From assembly GCA_946055715.1 (NCBI GenBank), contig CAMGGT010000018.1, positions 1 to 8,595 on the forward strand: 8,595 nt of DNA. The letters are read 5' to 3'. A program made the position numbers and the translations under genes. Under the pieces are notes generated by a model, which saw only the letters and a program-made list of their open reading frames with translations, was not told the DNA's origin and did no database searches. Shown in pieces: positions 6,087 to 8,595 of this stretch (positions are counted from its first letter, which is position 1; each line of letters begins with the position of its first letter). Source of the DNA: an uncultured Clostridia bacterium. Its GTDB lineage: Bacteria > Bacillota > Clostridia > Oscillospirales > CAG-272.

Positions 6087-7541
6087 TCAGTATCCGATTT
6101 TGACGGCAAACCAGAGTATGCCCACTGTCAGGGCAAAAATCAGCAGTTGGATCTTCCAGGTGAAGCGCACCCATTTGCCGTAGGAAACACCTGCCATGGA
6201 CAACCCGATGAGCAGAACGGGGTTGGTGGGCAGGATCACATCCGTAAAGCCGTCTGCCATGCAGTAGGTGAGGATGATGACCGCAGGGGAGAGGCCCATT
6301 GCACCGCCCACCGCCAAAAGCAGCGGCATCACCAGCATGATCTTGGCAGAGGCAGACCCGATAAAGACCTGTAAGAACAGGATCAGCGCATAGATGAGCA
6401 GTACCGTCAGAAAAGGACTTTTTCCGCCCAAGAGGCCAATGATGGCGTTGAGCACCGTGTCGGTGATGCCGCCCTCCTCCATGACCAGCTTGACAGAGGA
6501 GGCAAGAGCGATCATCAAGACGGCAGGCAGCATGGAGACCGCCCCTTGCAGAAACCCGCGGCCGATGCCCCCCATCCGACGGTGAAGCACCCGCCCCACC
6601 ACAAAAATGCCGCACAGAAAGGTCAGCGACAGGATGGGGATGGCATAACCCGAAATGGCGGGGATCAGCGCCACCGAAAGCAGCACGGCCAGTTGAACGG
6701 CAAAATAGATGCCGTAGACGCGGGCGAGATGACGCTCCTCCTCCGAGAGGGGCGCATCGGCGTCCAGGTGCAGGTCGCTCAGCCGACGGCGGTCGGCTTC
6801 ATAAGAGAGCGAGCGGGTGGGGTCGGCCGCGATGCGGCGGGCGTGCAGCCACAGAAAGCCCAGCACGGCCGCATAGACCAGAACGAACAGCACGATCCTC
6901 AGCCACATGCCCCGCGCCACGGGAATGCCCGCAAATTCGGAGGCAAGCCCCACGGAAAAGGGATTGGTGATGGCACAGGAGAAGCCAAAGCAGGTGGCCA
7001 TCAGGCACACGCCCAGACCCGTCATGGTGTCAAACCCCAGCGAAAGTGCCAGCATCACGATGATGGGGATGAGGGATGCCAGTTCTTCAAACATGCCGAA
7101 GAAACTGCCGAAACACATGAACAACAGCGTCACCACGCACAAAAGCAACCGTCGTCGGTCGGCAAAACGCCGGGTCACATAGCGGATGACGGCACGCACA
7201 CCGCCGGTCTTGTCGATGACATTGAACACACCGCTCATCACCAGCAAAAACAGGCAGATCATGATGACCGTGATGCCGCCGTCGGCCACAAAAACGCGTG
7301 CCGGGGCGGTGATGACCCGCCACAGGGCAATGCCCTGTACTTCGCCTTCCAGGTAGGTGCCGGGGATGATGGCGCCATCTTCGGTGCGCTCAAACGAGCC
7401 GCGTGGGATCAAGTAAGAGAGCAGGGCACTGACAGCCAGAAGGCACACCAGCATCAGCAGCACCAGCAGAAAGGTGCGCCGGTTGATATGGGTAAACGAT
7501 TTTTCTTGATTTTGTTCTTTTATTTGTTCCTGTCCTTGCAT
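6087..7541 (-). CDS. YfcC/DcuC-family carrier (C4-dicarboxylate or basic amino acid transporter)
   Basis: A 484-residue integral membrane protein with about 11-12 hydrophobic segments. After a short charged N-terminus (1-22) comes the first helix and the family-typical YLIPRGSFER (43-52), equivalent to the I-P-x-G-x-[FY] segment of YfcC proteins. Two pseudo-symmetric halves each carry a re-entrant-type motif: GMFEE (149-153) with TNPFSVGLA (192-200), and GSASAK (395-400) with DGFTDVILPTNP (430-441). YfcC proteins belong to the DcuC superfamily with anaerobic C4-dicarboxylate carriers; relatives move succinate/fumarate, arginine/ornithine or short peptides, so the substrate remains open. AGAGG lies 5 nt before the ATG at 7541. 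It lies 42 nt downstream of the acyltransferase stop and 11 nt upstream of the AEC gene, so at least YfcC and AEC probably form an operon. Pairing with an AEC carrier suggests organic-acid transport (inference). Confidence 0.87.
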   Translation of the reverse strand: MQGQEQIKEQNQEKSFTHINRRTFLLVLLMLVCLLAVSALLSYLIPRGSFERTEDGAIIPGTYLEGEVQGIALWRVITAPARVFVADGGITVIMICLFLLVMSGVFNVIDKTGGVRAVIRYVTRRFADRRRLLLCVVTLLFMCFGSFFGMFEELASLIPIIVMLALSLGFDTMTGLGVCLMATCFGFSCAITNPFSVGLASEFAGIPVARGMWLRIVLFVLVYAAVLGFLWLHARRIAADPTRSLSYEADRRRLSDLHLDADAPLSEEERHLARVYGIYFAVQLAVLLSVALIPAISGYAIPILSLTFLCGIFVVGRVLHRRMGGIGRGFLQGAVSMLPAVLMIALASSVKLVMEEGGITDTVLNAIIGLLGGKSPFLTVLLIYALILFLQVFIGSASAKIMLVMPLLLAVGGAMGLSPAVIILTYCMADGFTDVILPTNPVLLIGLSMAGVSYGKWVRFTWKIQLLIFALTVGILWFAVKIGY

Positions 7542-7583
7542 GTTGACCTCTTTTCTGCCGCACAGGCGCGGCCGTTTTGGTGA

Positions 7584-8595
7584 TCACATCCTGAAATAGT
7601 CCCGCAGAGCATAACTGGCCACATACCACATCACACTGCTGTTGGGGTCTGTGGGCACAAAATAGTAGAGCGTCGTGCGGCGGTAGATCTCAAAGTCTTC
7701 CCCCGCGCCGAACAGCAGACGGTAGATCTCTTTGGGAGAGAAGACCACCTCCACCTGTTTGCCGTCTTCCGTGCCGGTGTAGACCAGCCCGTTTTTATCC
7801 AGGCGGCACTCGCCCTCGCCCGCCACCCGCAGAAGGGTCTTTCCGTCCAGCGAGGCGTGTTTGAGCACCACATGGGAAGAGAGGTGAAAGTCCGGGTCGG
7901 CAGCTGCCGCCTCTTCCATTTCCCGCACCTGAAAGCGGAACCACTCCTGCAGGTTGGCAAAGGGGCGGTCGTCCGCAAAGCCATAGCGGTCGTCCATTTG
8001 CGCCTGCATGCCGCATTGGCGGCAGGTGAGGGTGCGGCCCTTTGAGGTGAGGGCGCAGACAGAGCGGCAACACGGGCAGAGGTACAGGATGCCCTCCAAC
8101 CCCTCTGCCAGGTCTTTTTGGCGGTAGCGCAGGCGGGGATGCGCCTTCAGCCATTCAAAATCGTTGTAGGAGATGGCCTGCGTGATCCGCTCGGAGAAGG
8201 CCTCAAAGGGGGTGGCGGCGACCTCCCCGGCGTCAAAAAGTTTGGAGAGGTGGACCTCCACCGTAGACCGCTTGCGGGCACGAGGACTCCATTTGGGGTT
8301 GGCCAGATAGTCTCCCTCCAGCTTCAGCAGGTAAATGCTGGCACCCGCCTTGTGCAGAAATTCCAGGGTGGCCTGCTGGATGCCCTCAAACTCACCCGCC
8401 GCAGAGAGACGCGCTTCCGGCATCATGGCCAGACAGCCGTTTTGCTTCAGTACCCGCAGGCAGTTCTTTGCATTCTCAAGGTCGGGCGTGTACATGCTTT
8501 TGGGAAAGGCACCGGCACGGCGGAGCAAAAACGCCAGCCAGCGGTGAAAGAAATACATCCGCGCCACAATGAAGTGAGGCCGCTCCCGCCAGAGC
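7584..8595 (-). CDS. PlsC-like acyltransferase with zinc ribbon and C-terminal domain (5' end outside window)
   Basis: The frame stays open to the right edge: nine in-frame codons (LWRERPHFI) precede the GTG at 8567, so that GTG is not the true start and the gene is cut off. Numbering from the GTG as residue 1, residues 1-135 resemble the later part of 1-acyl-glycerol-3-phosphate acyltransferases: RPHFIVAR, LLRRAGAFPKS (14-24, acceptor-binding block), then MMPEARLS (48-55), corresponding to the F-P-E-G-T-R-S block. The catalytic H-x4-D motif should lie upstream, outside the window. A four-cysteine zinc ribbon follows: C164, C167, C182, C185. Residues about 200-327 form a predicted mixed alpha/beta domain I cannot assign with certainty; its strand-rich part (240-305) is reminiscent of a PH/GRAM-like fold. 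The acyltransferase part implies phospholipid or glycolipid acylation at the membrane; the ribbon and tail suggest regulation or partner binding (inference). It precedes YfcC by 42 nt and may share its transcript. Confidence 0.78.
   Translation of the reverse strand, partial: LWRERPHFIVARMYFFHRWLAFLLRRAGAFPKSMYTPDLENAKNCLRVLKQNGCLAMMPEARLSAAGEFEGIQQATLEFLHKAGASIYLLKLEGDYLANPKWSPRARKRSTVEVHLSKLFDAGEVAATPFEAFSERITQAISYNDFEWLKAHPRLRYRQKDLAEGLEGILYLCPCCRSVCALTSKGRTLTCRQCGMQAQMDDRYGFADDRPFANLQEWFRFQVREMEEAAAADPDFHLSSHVVLKHASLDGKTLLRVAGEGECRLDKNGLVYTGTEDGKQVEVVFSPKEIYRLLFGAGEDFEIYRRTTLYYFVPTDPNSSVMWYVASYALRDYFRM

Noticed and set aside
6076..6615. N-terminal extension of the AEC frame by 180 codons
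   Set aside because: It overlaps the conserved C-terminal half of the YfcC gene in a different frame and reads as Arg/His/Gly-rich; the ATG at 6075 has its own ribosome binding site and starts the family homology.
5116..7583. Long plus-strand frames (5116-6183 and 6546-7583) opposite the AEC and YfcC genes
   Set aside because: Their translations are rich in Gln, His, Lys and Gly, the typical antisense image of hydrophobic membrane-protein codons, and they lack family features.

Overview
The window looks like chromosomal DNA from a fairly GC-rich Clostridia-type Firmicute, perhaps an Oscillospiraceae-like gut anaerobe. This is inferred from the clostridial character of the proteins, strong AGGAGG-type ribosome binding sites, a stand-alone formate-tetrahydrofolate ligase and dispersed-repeat-like intergenic DNA. 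No marker gene here fixes the genus. Every gene I can support lies on the minus strand, so transcription runs from high to low coordinates.

In transcription order: (1) 8595-7584, the 3' part of a PlsC-like acyltransferase with a four-cysteine zinc ribbon and an extra C-terminal domain; its 5' end lies beyond the right edge. (2) 7541-6087, a YfcC/DcuC-family carboxylate or amino-acid carrier. (3) 6075-5143, an AEC-family transporter whose start is 11 nt after the YfcC stop, so the two are almost certainly co-transcribed. (4) 4982-3246, a complete MsbA/BmrA-type ABC exporter half-transporter. (5) 3075-1408, formate-tetrahydrofolate ligase (fhs), preceded by a leader of imperfect 45-bp tandem repeats. 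(6) 1072-227, a cytoplasmic NodB-fold polysaccharide-deacetylase-like protein. (7) 69-1, the first 23 codons of a DUF559 (Vsr-like) endonuclease-domain protein, cut by the left edge.

The genes do not form one obvious pathway. The window reads as ordinary core and near-core metabolism: one-carbon metabolism (fhs), organic-acid transport (YfcC plus AEC), export of a hydrophobic compound (ABC), lipid acylation and possible carbohydrate deacetylation. Intergenic DNA holds the least ordinary material: a double-hairpin repeat-like element that abuts the DUF559 ribosome binding site, a perfect 18-bp inverted repeat with a T-tail on the apparently wrong strand, and the tandem repeats upstream of fhs. 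I see no CRISPR array, rRNA, tRNA, transposase, prophage gene or recognisable defence island. I do not think a clearly new biological system is present, although the zinc-ribbon acyltransferase and the DUF559/repeat junction merit a second look.
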